Shown: one piece after another, positions 24,482-31,651 of the stretch
Layout of the letters: every line of letters begins with the position of its first letter
Numbering within the stretch: the stretch's first letter is position 1
Assembly (NCBI GenBank): GCA_027319585.1
Contig: DAHVMY010000012.1
Location: 1-46,568 of the forward strand
Length of the DNA: 46,568 nucleotides
Source: AG-12 sp027319585
GTDB lineage: Bacteria; Chloroflexota; Dormibacteria; Aeolococcales; Bog-877
Direction: 5' to 3'
Program-made: the position numbers and the translations under genes
The notes under the pieces: model-generated
The model's database searches: none
What the model was told of the DNA's origin: nothing
The model's input: the letters and a program-made list of their open reading frames with translations, nothing else

Positions 24482-25735
24482 CTAGGCCTGGCCGCGACCG
24501 AGGACCAGGCACGCGTTGTGGCCGCCGAACCCGAATGAGTTCGACAGGGACACTCTCACGTCAGCCTGGCGGGCGACGTTGGGCACGTAGTCAAGGTCGC
24601 AGCGCGGGTCCTGTTCCTCCAGGTTGATCGTCGGAGGAATGACCCCTCTGCGCATGGCCAGCAGACAGACAGCGGCCTCCAGCGCCCCCGCCGCCCCCAG
24701 CAGGTGGCCGGTCATGGATTTGGTGGAGCTGACCGCGACCCGGTTGGCGTGTTCGCCCATGACCTGATGGATGGCCAGGCTCTCCGCGATGTCCCCGAGT
24801 GCGGTGGAGGTGCCGTGGGCGTTGATGTAGCCGACCGCTGCGGGACTGACGTCGGCGTGCCTCAGGGCGGCCGCCATGGCCCGGGCCGCTCCGCGGCCGG
24901 CGGGATCCGGGGCGGTGAAGTGGTACATGTCCGCGCTCGATCCGGCTCCCAGCAACTCCCCCCAGATCACGGCGCCGCGCGCGCGGGCATGATCCATCTC
25001 CTCCAGCACCATCACCACCGCCCCCTCTGACATCACGAACCCATCCCGGCCCGTGTCGAACGGCCGGGAGGCGCGCTCCGGGTCGTCGTTGCGACGGCTG
25101 AGCGCGCTCATCTGACAGAAGGCCCCCATGAGGAGCGGGGTTATGCCCGCCTCGGCGCCGCCCGCGATCATCGCCACCGCGTCACCCCTGCGGATGACCT
25201 CGGCCGCGTCCGCCAGGGCGTGGGCCCCGCTGGCGCAGGCGGACACCACCGCGTAGTTGGGTCCGCCGGCGTGCATCTCGATGGCGATGAGGCCGGCCGC
25301 CATGTCGGTGATCATCATCGGTGCCATGAAGGGGCTGATCCGGCTCACCCCCCGCTGCATGAGCACGGTGTGGCTGCGCTCGATCTCCTCCATCCCCCCC
25401 GCGGCGGAGCTGACCACCACCCCGACCGTGTCTGGGTCCATCGACTCCGGGTCGAGCCCGGAGTCCTCGACCGCCAGGCGGGCCGCGGCCAGGCCCAGCT
25501 GGCAGTACCGGGCCGCGTGCCGCGCGGTCTTGCGGTCCATGTAGGCCTCCGGATCGAAGTCCCGGATCTCGCCGGCGATCCGCGTGGGGTAGGAGGACGC
25601 GTCGAAGCTGGTGATGGCGCGCACCCCCGACTGGCCGCGGACCAGCGCCTCCCACACCTCCTCGACGCCGGTGCCGAGGGGGGTGACCATCCCGATTCCG
25701 GTGACGGCCACCCGCACACCCACCCTGTCGCTCAC
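24482..25735 (-). CDS. fabF: 3-oxoacyl-ACP synthase II
   Basis: A 417-residue condensing enzyme that elongates acyl-ACP with malonyl-ACP. The Cys-His-His triad is in place: C167 in VVSACASGAHALADA, one histidine in YINAHGTSTALGD and the other in STKSMTGHLLGAAGALEA. RVAVTGIGMVTPLG starts the domain and SLSNSFGFGGHNACLVL ends it. The first gene of the minus-strand fab unit. GTG 25735 is the annotated start; in-frame GTGs at 25723 and 25717 are possible, as no clear Shine-Dalgarno exists. A pair of 9-base direct repeats lies just upstream. Confidence 0.95.
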   Translation of the reverse strand: MSDRVGVRVAVTGIGMVTPLGTGVEEVWEALVRGQSGVRAITSFDASSYPTRIAGEIRDFDPEAYMDRKTARHAARYCQLGLAAARLAVEDSGLDPESMDPDTVGVVVSSAAGGMEEIERSHTVLMQRGVSRISPFMAPMMITDMAAGLIAIEMHAGGPNYAVVSACASGAHALADAAEVIRRGDAVAMIAGGAEAGITPLLMGAFCQMSALSRRNDDPERASRPFDTGRDGFVMSEGAVVMVLEEMDHARARGAVIWGELLGAGSSADMYHFTAPDPAGRGAARAMAAALRHADVSPAAVGYINAHGTSTALGDIAESLAIHQVMGEHANRVAVSSTKSMTGHLLGAAGALEAAVCLLAMRRGVIPPTINLEEQDPRCDLDYVPNVARQADVRVSLSNSFGFGGHNACLVLGRGQA

Positions 25736-25737
25736 TC

Positions 25738-25758
25738 TACGGACAAGCTTACGGACAA
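25738..25758 (-). promoter_or_regulatory. Direct repeat at the fab promoter
   Basis: TACGGACAA occurs at 25738-25746 and again at 25750-25758, a 12-base period (TTGTCCGTA on the minus strand), immediately upstream of fabF. The arrangement looks like a regulator site or overlapping -35 elements; a TAGAGT -10-like box overlaps the first copy. Confidence 0.45.
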
Positions 25759-25825
25759 AGTGTTCCTATTGCATCGGCCTGTCAGGATGAGATTGTTTGC
25801 CATTGGTTGGACATGATGTCCAGGG

Positions 25826-27055
25826 TCACGGTCGGCTGACCGCCGCGATGGCGTCGCGCGCCACGGTCCTGAGGTCCGCCTCCGGCGCCAGCAGGGCGCT
25901 ACGGTCCACGGGCGCCCCGGCCTCGATGAGGCGTCGCGCGGCGGCCAGATCCGGGTACCGGTTGACGGCGAGACACGCCCTGACCCGGGCTCCGGACAGG
26001 TGCAGGACGGTGAAGTGGCCACTCTCCGGTCTGCCCACCACCACCCGTTCGTCAGAGGGTCTGGTCCAGCCCACCTGCTGGATCATCGCGTCGTACTGCT
26101 CCGACCAGAAGTAGGGTACGGGATGGTACCCCCGCCGGCCGCCGAGAATCGCCTCGGCCAGGTGGGTCCCCTGCCGGTGAGCGTTGTCCCAGTGCTCGAG
26201 GCGGACTCGGCGGCGCAGGCTCGGGTCCCAGAAGCAGGCGACGTCCCCGGCCGCGAACACCAGAGGATCCGACGTGCGGCAGCGACCATCCACGAGCACC
26301 CCGGATCCAAGCTTCAATCCGGCGCGAGCGGCCAGCTCGGTCCGGGGCCGGGAGCCCACGCACAGCAGGACCAGATCACAGGGGTGGCGGGCACCGTCGT
26401 CGAGCATGGCAACTTCCACTTTGGCGGTGCCGCCGAACGCGATCACCGAGACCCCCAACACGACCTTGCACCCGTGGCTCTCGTGGAGCCGATGGGCCAC
26501 CTCGCCCGCCCAGCCGTCGAGGCCAGGAAGGAGCGAGGGACCCTTCTCCACCAGAGTCACCGCGCACCCGGCTTTGATCGCCGCGCCCGCCAGCTCGCAG
26601 CCCAGGAAGCCGCCACCGACCACCAGCACCCGGGGGCGCCGGACTAGCCATCCCCGCAAACGATCCGAGTCCTCGAGGGTGCTGAAGGTCATCACGCCCG
26701 TCAGCTCGTGGCCCCTGATCTGCGGTCGGGCTGGGGTGGACCCGGTGGCCAGTGCCAGCTTGGAGTAGGGGAGCTGTTCTCCGTCCTGTAGGATCAACCG
26801 TCGGCGGGACCGGTCGATGGCCACCACCCGCGAGGACCCCCGCCACTCGATCTCCAGATTCCCCCACCCCCCCGGAGGAGCGAGGCCGAGCTTGGCTTGG
26901 GGTGTCTTGCCGGTCAGGTAGGTCTTGGAGAGTGGGGGCCGATCGTAGGGGGGAGCCTGCTCCTCTCCGACCATGACGATCTCCCCATCGAAGCCGCGCT
27001 GCCGCAGCGTCGTCGCCGCCCGGGCTCCGGCCAGGCCCGCCCCCACGATGCACAC
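25826..27055 (-). CDS. FAD-dependent NAD(P)H:ferredoxin-type reductase
   Basis: A 409-residue flavoprotein of the rubredoxin/ferredoxin reductase type. The N-terminal FAD fold is VCIVGAGLAGARAATTLR, followed by PYDRPPLSKTYL typical of this family, the NAD fold VLVVGGGFLGCELAGAAI, FAAGDVACF near the end of the core and the C-terminal domain block PVPYFWSEQYDAMIQQVGW. Such enzymes pass electrons from NADH to a ferredoxin or Rieske partner; none is encoded next to it. GTG 27055 is the only usable start after an in-frame stop, so only two residues precede the FAD glycine motif. It is divergent from the Nudix gene. Confidence 0.85.
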   Translation of the reverse strand: MCIVGAGLAGARAATTLRQRGFDGEIVMVGEEQAPPYDRPPLSKTYLTGKTPQAKLGLAPPGGWGNLEIEWRGSSRVVAIDRSRRRLILQDGEQLPYSKLALATGSTPARPQIRGHELTGVMTFSTLEDSDRLRGWLVRRPRVLVVGGGFLGCELAGAAIKAGCAVTLVEKGPSLLPGLDGWAGEVAHRLHESHGCKVVLGVSVIAFGGTAKVEVAMLDDGARHPCDLVLLCVGSRPRTELAARAGLKLGSGVLVDGRCRTSDPLVFAAGDVACFWDPSLRRRVRLEHWDNAHRQGTHLAEAILGGRRGYHPVPYFWSEQYDAMIQQVGWTRPSDERVVVGRPESGHFTVLHLSGARVRACLAVNRYPDLAAARRLIEAGAPVDRSALLAPEADLRTVARDAIAAVSRP

Positions 27056-27114
27056 GCGCTCGGGCGCGGTCAGGGGAGGCTCCGGGCAGGCGATCGCAAG
27101 GTGGGTTCATTGTC

Positions 27115-27120
27115 TATGCT
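27115..27120 (+). promoter_or_regulatory. -10 box TATGCT for the Nudix gene
   Basis: TATGCT ends eight bases before ATG 27129, so the transcript would be leaderless or nearly so. It lies in the divergent region with the FAD reductase. Confidence 0.4.
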
Positions 27121-27128
27121 TGCTGGCC

Positions 27129-27833
27129 ATGCCCCCATCGGCGGTGGTTGCCCGCGCCCCCGGTCGTGAGCAGGTGCTGGTCTTGCCCCGCTCCCGAGCT
27201 CTTCCCGAGGGGAGCTGGCACGGGCTCCAGGTCGGCGGGGTCAGGCGCCTGCTGGAGCAGATCCGTGCCTGGGGCGAGTTCCGCCCGCGCTCGGAGGTCG
27301 AGAGCGCTCCCCAGTGGCAGCAGGTGATCCCCCACATGGTGGTCCTCGCCGACGGCGGGGTCCTGGTCATGCGCCGACTCTCCGGTGGTAGCGAGCGCCG
27401 CCTCAGGGGTCAGGTCACCATCGGGGTTGGCGGGCACATCAACGCCGGGGACGGTGACCCCGGGAGAGCGTGGGTGGCGGGCTGCCAGCGGGAATGGGCG
27501 GAGGAGGTGGTGTGCGACCGCGACCTCACCGGGCGGCCGCTGGGCCTGCTCAAGGACGACTCGGGAGCGGTTGGCCAGGTGCATCTGGGGGTCCTGATCC
27601 TGGTGCGCGCTGGAATGGCGAGCCTTGAGCTCCGCGAGGGGCACAAGCTAAAGGGCCTGATTGAGCCGCTCTCCCAGCTGGGCTCCTACTACCTGGAGAT
27701 GGAGACGTGGTCCCAGTTCGCCTTCGACGCGCTCCTTGCTGGACAGCTGGCTGACGATGGTGATGGGGACCTGGACCTGCCTTTGCCCGCCGGCCGTTCA
27801 ACGGATTCGAGCGCTGTTAGACTGCAGCCGTGA
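27129..27833 (+). CDS. Nudix-like hydrolase (COG4112-type)
   Basis: A 234-residue protein resembling the predicted phosphoesterases of the MutT/YmaB-type group. LVLPRSRALPEGSWHGLQ at the N-terminus and QVTIGVGGHINAGDGD with CQREWAEEVV form the family pattern: the latter contains the REx2EE core of the Nudix box, while its first half is spaced more loosely than G-x5-E. VHLGVLILVRA and LIEPLSQL complete the fold. Substrate unknown. ATG 27129 is chosen for its TATGCT box; an in-frame ATG four codons upstream overlaps that box. The gene ends in a GTGA overlap with ybjQ. Confidence 0.72.
   Translation: MPPSAVVARAPGREQVLVLPRSRALPEGSWHGLQVGGVRRLLEQIRAWGEFRPRSEVESAPQWQQVIPHMVVLADGGVLVMRRLSGGSERRLRGQVTIGVGGHINAGDGDPGRAWVAGCQREWAEEVVCDRDLTGRPLGLLKDDSGAVGQVHLGVLILVRAGMASLELREGHKLKGLIEPLSQLGSYYLEMETWSQFAFDALLAGQLADDGDGDLDLPLPAGRSTDSSAVRLQP
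27818..27823 (+). promoter_or_regulatory. -10 box TAGACT inside the Nudix gene end
   Basis: TAGACT is followed by exactly six bases and GTG 27830. It could start a leaderless ybjQ mRNA in addition to read-through from the overlapping upstream gene. Confidence 0.5.
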
Positions 27834-28234
27834 GCTACCAGCCCGAGCCCCGCAGCGGGCAGGCTCCTCCTCCCCTGTGGGTCACCACCGGCAACGGGTT
27901 CGACGGTTATCGGGTCATCCGCCAGCTCGGCGTGGTGAGGGGCCTGATGATTCGTTCGCGCTCGGTGGTGGGCAACCTCGGGGCCGGCTTCCAGCAGTTC
28001 GTCGGTGGCCGTCAGACCGTCTACATGAAGATGAGCGACCACGCCCGGCAGGAGGCGTTCGATCTGATGGTGCAGCACGCCGCCGCCCTGGGGGCCAACG
28101 CGGTGGTGGCGATGCGCTACGACTCCAACGAACTTTCTCCCGGGGTGAGTGAGATTCTCGCCTACGGGACTGCGGTCGTGATCGTGGCCAACCAGGATCC
28201 CACGCCCGCCGCCGCCCCTCCCGCAGCGCGCTGA
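27830..28234 (+). CDS. YbjQ/UPF0145 family protein
   Basis: A 134-residue member of the UPF0145 heavy-metal-binding-like family. The characteristic blocks are PLWVTTGNGFDGYRVIRQLGVVRGLMIRSRSVV, a central amphipathic helix ARQEAFDLMVQHAAALGANAVVAMRYDS and the strand EILAYGTAVVIV. The family forms pentameric barrel-like assemblies of unknown function. GTG 27830 overlaps the upstream stop by four bases and is preceded by a -10 box at the six-base distance. A proline/alanine tail ends the protein. Confidence 0.85.
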   Translation: MSYQPEPRSGQAPPPLWVTTGNGFDGYRVIRQLGVVRGLMIRSRSVVGNLGAGFQQFVGGRQTVYMKMSDHARQEAFDLMVQHAAALGANAVVAMRYDSNELSPGVSEILAYGTAVVIVANQDPTPAAAPPAAR

Positions 28235-28259
28235 GCCCACCTCCTCTAGCGGGAGCTCC

Positions 28260-29477
28260 GTGACACCCCGGGTCCTGGTGGTGGGGGCGGGAATCTCGGG
28301 CCTGGTGGCGGCCCGGACCCTGGTCGATGCGGGCTGTGAGGTGGTGGTCCTGGAGACCGCTGAGCGCGTCGGCGGGCGGATTCTGAGCCTGCCCTGGGGA
28401 GGGCGGACGCTGGACGCCGGGGCCAGTCACATCTGGAGCTTTTATCGCCACACTCGGCGCTGGATGGAGCTTCTCGGCTTGAGCCCCGAGCTGATACCGG
28501 TTGGCGCGGAGCAGCGATTCGCGCTCGGGCTGGGTGACCTTCCCGCGGTGGCCCGGGCGGCCATCGATGTCGGGATCCACTGGACTCGTCTGGACCTGGC
28601 CCGGCCCCTGCGGGCGGCTCCCCTGGACCGGGGCTCGATAGCCGACTACGCCGCGCGGAGGGTGCCCCGCCACCTGGTGGAAGCGGTGCTGCGTCCCGCG
28701 TTCGAATGGAACGCGTTTGTGGAGCTGGAGGAGATGAGCCAGGTGCTGTTGCTCCAGGCTGGACGGTTGTTCGTCCGCGCCCGCCCCTACACGGTGCGCG
28801 GTGGGCTCGAGCGGCTGCCTCAGGCGCTGGCGCAGAGTCTGGACGTGCGCCTCGGGCGAACTCATCAGGTCCTGGGGCTGCGGACGGACCGGGATCGCGT
28901 CGAGGCCCGGCTCTCGGGTGGGGGCCGCGTCGAGGCCGCGGCGGCGGTGGTCGCGACGCTGCCGGCCCAGGCGGCCGGCATACTCCAGATCCAGGGCCCC
29001 CCCGGAGACTTCCTCCGGGGGGTGCGGCACTCCCGGGTGCTGCGGGGATGGTGGAGGTTCCCCGCCACCGTTGGGGATCCGGAGTGGCGGTTGGCGGCCT
29101 CGCCGCGGGGGGGTGGCGCGGTGGCCTCCAGCCGGGTGGTTGGTGACGAGGTGCTGGCCAGCTCCGTCCTGTACGGACCGGCGGCCAGGGGAGTGACGGA
29201 GAAGCTGGCGCCGACCCGGCTGGCGCAGACCTTGGAGTTGCTGCCTGAGCTGGCAGGCCGGACCGTCCTGGACTCCCGGTCCGTGCTGTGGCCCGCGGCC
29301 GTGACCACGTTCGTGGCCGGCCACTTCCGGGGACTGGCCGAGGTCTTCCCGGCACTCCCTCGGGGCCGTATACGCCTGGCCGGTGACTATCTGGTGAGCC
29401 CGACCGTGGAGGGCGCTGTGCTCAGCGGTGAGCGGGCGGCGGGCGCGCTGCTGCGCTCATCTATACTTGACGGATGA
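28260..29477 (+). CDS. FAD-dependent amine oxidase / protoporphyrinogen oxidase-like
   Basis: A 405-residue flavoprotein. RVLVVGAGISGLVAARTL and ETAERVGGRI form the dinucleotide-binding start of the amine oxidase superfamily; a Tyr/Val-rich substrate domain follows (DAGASHIWSFYRHTRRW, TVRGGLERLPQAL), and RIRLAGDYLVSPTVEGAVLSGERAAGAL is the C-terminal FAD block. HemY-type protoporphyrinogen oxidase, phytoene-desaturase-like and monoamine-oxidase-like enzymes share this plan, and the sequence does not separate them; no heme genes are close. GTG 28260 has GGGAG upstream. Its stop overlaps an ATG that opens a six-codon mini-ORF ahead of the sulfur-carrier gene. Confidence 0.78.
   Translation: MTPRVLVVGAGISGLVAARTLVDAGCEVVVLETAERVGGRILSLPWGGRTLDAGASHIWSFYRHTRRWMELLGLSPELIPVGAEQRFALGLGDLPAVARAAIDVGIHWTRLDLARPLRAAPLDRGSIADYAARRVPRHLVEAVLRPAFEWNAFVELEEMSQVLLLQAGRLFVRARPYTVRGGLERLPQALAQSLDVRLGRTHQVLGLRTDRDRVEARLSGGGRVEAAAAVVATLPAQAAGILQIQGPPGDFLRGVRHSRVLRGWWRFPATVGDPEWRLAASPRGGGAVASSRVVGDEVLASSVLYGPAARGVTEKLAPTRLAQTLELLPELAGRTVLDSRSVLWPAAVTTFVAGHFRGLAEVFPALPRGRIRLAGDYLVSPTVEGAVLSGERAAGALLRSSILDG
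29462..29467 (+). promoter_or_regulatory. -10 box TATACT within the end of the flavoprotein gene
   Basis: TATACT, near consensus, ends six bases before ATG 29474, which opens a mini-ORF. It probably starts a transcript that covers the sulfur carrier and mnmA. Confidence 0.55.
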
Positions 29478-29494
29478 GGAGTTTGATCTGGTGA
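29474..29494 (+). CDS. Six-codon leader mini-ORF (MRSLIW)
   Basis: ATG AGG AGT TTG ATC TGG TGA. The ATG lies six bases after TATACT and overlaps the flavoprotein stop (ATGA). Its own TGA overlaps the sulfur-carrier start as GTGA. The GAGGAG in its first codons would also serve as the Shine-Dalgarno for GTG 29491, so the frame may be chance; it may instead couple leaderless initiation to the next gene. Confidence 0.3.
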   Translation: MRSLIW

Positions 29495-29781
29495 GTGTGA
29501 AGGTACGCGTTCCCAGTCCACTTCGCCCGCTCACCGCAGGCGCGGCGGAGGTGGAGGTTGATGGTGAGACCGTGGAGCAGGCGCTCCGCGACCTCGATCA
29601 GCGCTTTCCCGGCTTTGCGGCGCGTCTGTTCGAGCCCTCCGGGGGCCTGCGCCACTTTGTCAACGTCTACCGGAACGACGAGGACATCCGGGCGTCCTCC
29701 GGTCTGAACACGCCCTTGCAGGCAGGTGACGACCTGAGCATCGTCCCCGCGGTGGCGGGCGGCCTGCTCCGCGACGTCTGA
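29491..29781 (+). CDS. cysO: CysO-like sulfur carrier protein with C-terminal tail
   Basis: A 96-residue beta-grasp (ThiS/MoaD-type) protein. It resembles mycobacterial CysO along its length: VPSPLRPLTAG, ALRDLDQRFPGFAARL, LRHFVNVYRNDEDIRASSGLNTPL and DDLSIVPAVAGG. Carriers of this kind are adenylated and thiocarboxylated at the terminal glycine by an E1-like enzyme and then give sulfur to CysM. Here GG (residues 90-91) is followed by LLRDV, so the glycine is not terminal and the tail must be removed before activation. GTG 29491 has GAGGAG eight bases upstream. MoaD function is less likely, as no moa gene is present. It is followed at once by mnmA. Confidence 0.82.
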   Translation: MSVKVRVPSPLRPLTAGAAEVEVDGETVEQALRDLDQRFPGFAARLFEPSGGLRHFVNVYRNDEDIRASSGLNTPLQAGDDLSIVPAVAGGLLRDV

Positions 29782-29792
29782 GCGCGGTCCAG

Positions 29793-31025
29793 ATGGGCCC
29801 GGACCAGGTCCGGCTCCAAGCTGACGCGGCGGATCCTCCAAGTAGGGCGCGGGCGTTCCGCACAGAGGGCCCCGACTTCTCCGTGATTTCGGAGCGGGAA
29901 CTGCAGTTCGCGCGGCGCGTCCCCCCGGGAGCCTGTGTGGCGGTGGCGATGAGTGGGGGGGTGGACAGCTCAGTGGCGGCGGCGCTCTGCGTGGCGGCGG
30001 GGATCACGACCCTGGGCGTCACCATGCGCCTCTGGGGGAGCGAGGAGATGGAGCGCGGCGAGGGTGGCTGCTGCTCCCTGGACGCGGTGGAGGATGCGCG
30101 TCGGGTCTGCGCCCGTTTGGGGATCCCCCATTACGTGCTCAACCTGCGCGACCATTTCGAACAGACCGTGATCGGCGATTTCCTGGCCGAGTACCGGGTG
30201 GGGCGCACGCCCAACCCCTGCATCCGCTGTAACGAGACGATCAAGTTCAAGGAGCTGCTGCGGCGGGTGAGCGCGGTCTCCGCCACCTACGTGGCGACCG
30301 GCCACTATGCCCGGATCGCGGTGACTGAGGACGGGGAGCTGGAGCTGCAGCGCGGATTGGACCGGCGCAAGGATCAGTCCTACACCCTGTATCGCTGCGA
30401 CCAGGCGGTGCTGGCCCGGACTCTGCTCCCCCTGGGCGAGTTGGAGAAGCCCCGCGTCCGGCAGCTCGCTCAGGAGCTGGGCCTGGCCGTGGCCCGCAAG
30501 CCGGACAGCCAGGACCTCTGTTTCGTCGGGGGCCGCGACCACCGACTGCTCCTGGAGCGCGAGCTGGCGGGCCAGTTCGCGCCCGGTCCGGTGGTGGACG
30601 TCTCGGGTGAGCGGGTGGGCACGCACCGGGGGATCCCCTTCTACACCGTTGGTCAGCGCCACGGTTTGGGGGGAGACAACAATTCCACCCGGGCGGAGCC
30701 ACGGTACGTGGTGCGGCTTGACCCTGAGCGCAACCTGGTGGTGGTCGGTCCCCGTCGGGCGCTCGAGGTCAGATCCTGCCAGCTGACCCGCTGCTCGTAC
30801 CCGGCTGCCAGCTCCCGGCTCGAGATGGAAGGCTCAGCCCAGGCGCGGGCGCATGCCGCGCCCGAGGCCGCCATCTGGCGGAGCGGGCCCGCAGGGGCGG
30901 CCGAGGTCGAATTCCGGCGTCCCCAGATCGGGATCGCTCCCGGACAATCCCTGGTCCTCTACGATGGGGATCGAGTGGTGGCGGGCGGGGAAGTGGCGGC
31001 GGTGGTGAGGGAAGGATTCGCTTGA
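29793..31025 (+). CDS. mnmA: tRNA-specific 2-thiouridylase
   Basis: A 410-residue enzyme that puts sulfur at position 2 of U34 in tRNAs for Lys, Glu and Gln. The ATP loop is SGGVDSS (54-60), the substrate-binding NPCIRCNETIKF holds the catalytic C146, and DSQDLCFVGG holds the partner C243 that accepts the persulfide; GHYARI and KDQSYTLYRC are also diagnostic. The first 45 residues before the ATP loop are longer than in E. coli MnmA, so a later start such as GTG 29883 is possible. The gene lies 11 bases after the sulfur carrier, and the next gene starts in its stop (TGATG). Confidence 0.93.
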   Translation: MGPDQVRLQADAADPPSRARAFRTEGPDFSVISERELQFARRVPPGACVAVAMSGGVDSSVAAALCVAAGITTLGVTMRLWGSEEMERGEGGCCSLDAVEDARRVCARLGIPHYVLNLRDHFEQTVIGDFLAEYRVGRTPNPCIRCNETIKFKELLRRVSAVSATYVATGHYARIAVTEDGELELQRGLDRRKDQSYTLYRCDQAVLARTLLPLGELEKPRVRQLAQELGLAVARKPDSQDLCFVGGRDHRLLLERELAGQFAPGPVVDVSGERVGTHRGIPFYTVGQRHGLGGDNNSTRAEPRYVVRLDPERNLVVVGPRRALEVRSCQLTRCSYPAASSRLEMEGSAQARAHAAPEAAIWRSGPAGAAEVEFRRPQIGIAPGQSLVLYDGDRVVAGGEVAAVVREGFA

Positions 31026-31357
31026 TGGCGTGGCCGGTGGAGGCGTTTCTGCTCATGGTCGCCCTGGCGGGCTGTCTGGCCGCCGCCGGTGCCCTGCAAT
31101 TGGCCCGGCTCCTGCACAGTGTGCCCCTGGCGATCTCCGGGCTCGCCATCATCGCCAGCCTCCTGGCCGAGGTGGGTCAGCTCAACGGTGACTTTGGGGG
31201 CGCATCAGGTAATGGGGTCGGTCTCCTGACCATCGTCTTCGGGGGCATCGCGCTGGCGGCGGTCGCGGTCTACCTGCTCCTGCCTCCGCCGGAGCGGCAG
31301 GTGCCCGCGATCCAGCTCTCGACCGGTCCGGCCGCCAACCCAGACAGCGAGGCCTGA
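31025..31357 (+). CDS. Small membrane protein, three helices, unknown
   Basis: A 110-residue protein with three predicted membrane helices: FLLMVALAGCLAAAGALQLA, VPLAISGLAIIASLLAEV and GVGLLTIVFGGIALAAVAVYLL, then a short soluble tail. Helix lengths, spacing and position upstream of a nuo-like cluster recall NuoK/MnhC-type subunits, but no diagnostic residue is certain and I do not assign a family. It starts inside the mnmA stop codon and is followed six bases later by another small membrane protein, so it belongs to the flavoprotein-cysO-mnmA-prenyl synthase transcript. Confidence 0.65.
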   Translation: MAWPVEAFLLMVALAGCLAAAGALQLARLLHSVPLAISGLAIIASLLAEVGQLNGDFGGASGNGVGLLTIVFGGIALAAVAVYLLLPPPERQVPAIQLSTGPAANPDSEA

Positions 31358-31363
31358 GCGGCG

Positions 31364-31651
31364 ATGCTGGCCGCGGTGCTCGGGGTGATAGCGGCCGCCT
31401 TGGTGGTCGTTCTGGGAGCTGTGGCTCCGGATCCAGGGATGCGGCAGCGCGCCGAGCGCCGCCTGAACAGCCCCAGGCTCCTCCTGGCCGGCCCTGGGGC
31501 GGTCGTGTTCGTGCTCTTGCTGCTGGCGGTCCTGCTCGGAAGTGGGGCAGCTCGAGCGGGCGGGATGGTGATATTGCTGGTCGCCGCGCTGGTGATCCTG
31601 ATCGGACTCGCCGCGGCGTGGTCATGGCTGCGCCTGCAGATCGCGGGCTGA
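31364..31651 (+). CDS. Small membrane protein, unknown function
   Basis: A 95-residue protein with helices MLAAVLGVIAAALVVVLGAV, GAVVFVLLLLAVLLGS and GGMVILLVAALVILIGLAAAW. The loop RQRAERRLNSPRLLL between helices one and two is strongly basic, placing it in the cytoplasm by the positive-inside rule. No family is recognised. Its stop overlaps the start of the prenyl synthase gene (TGATG), which suggests translational coupling and a membrane partner role for that enzyme or for the nuo-like proteins further down; this is inference from position alone. Confidence 0.6.
   Translation: MLAAVLGVIAAALVVVLGAVAPDPGMRQRAERRLNSPRLLLAGPGAVVFVLLLLAVLLGSGAARAGGMVILLVAALVILIGLAAAWSWLRLQIAG

Noticed and set aside
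27915..29324. 469-codon minus-strand frame opposite ybjQ and the flavoprotein
   Set aside because: No recognisable domain and shadow composition; opposing genes carry intact motifs.
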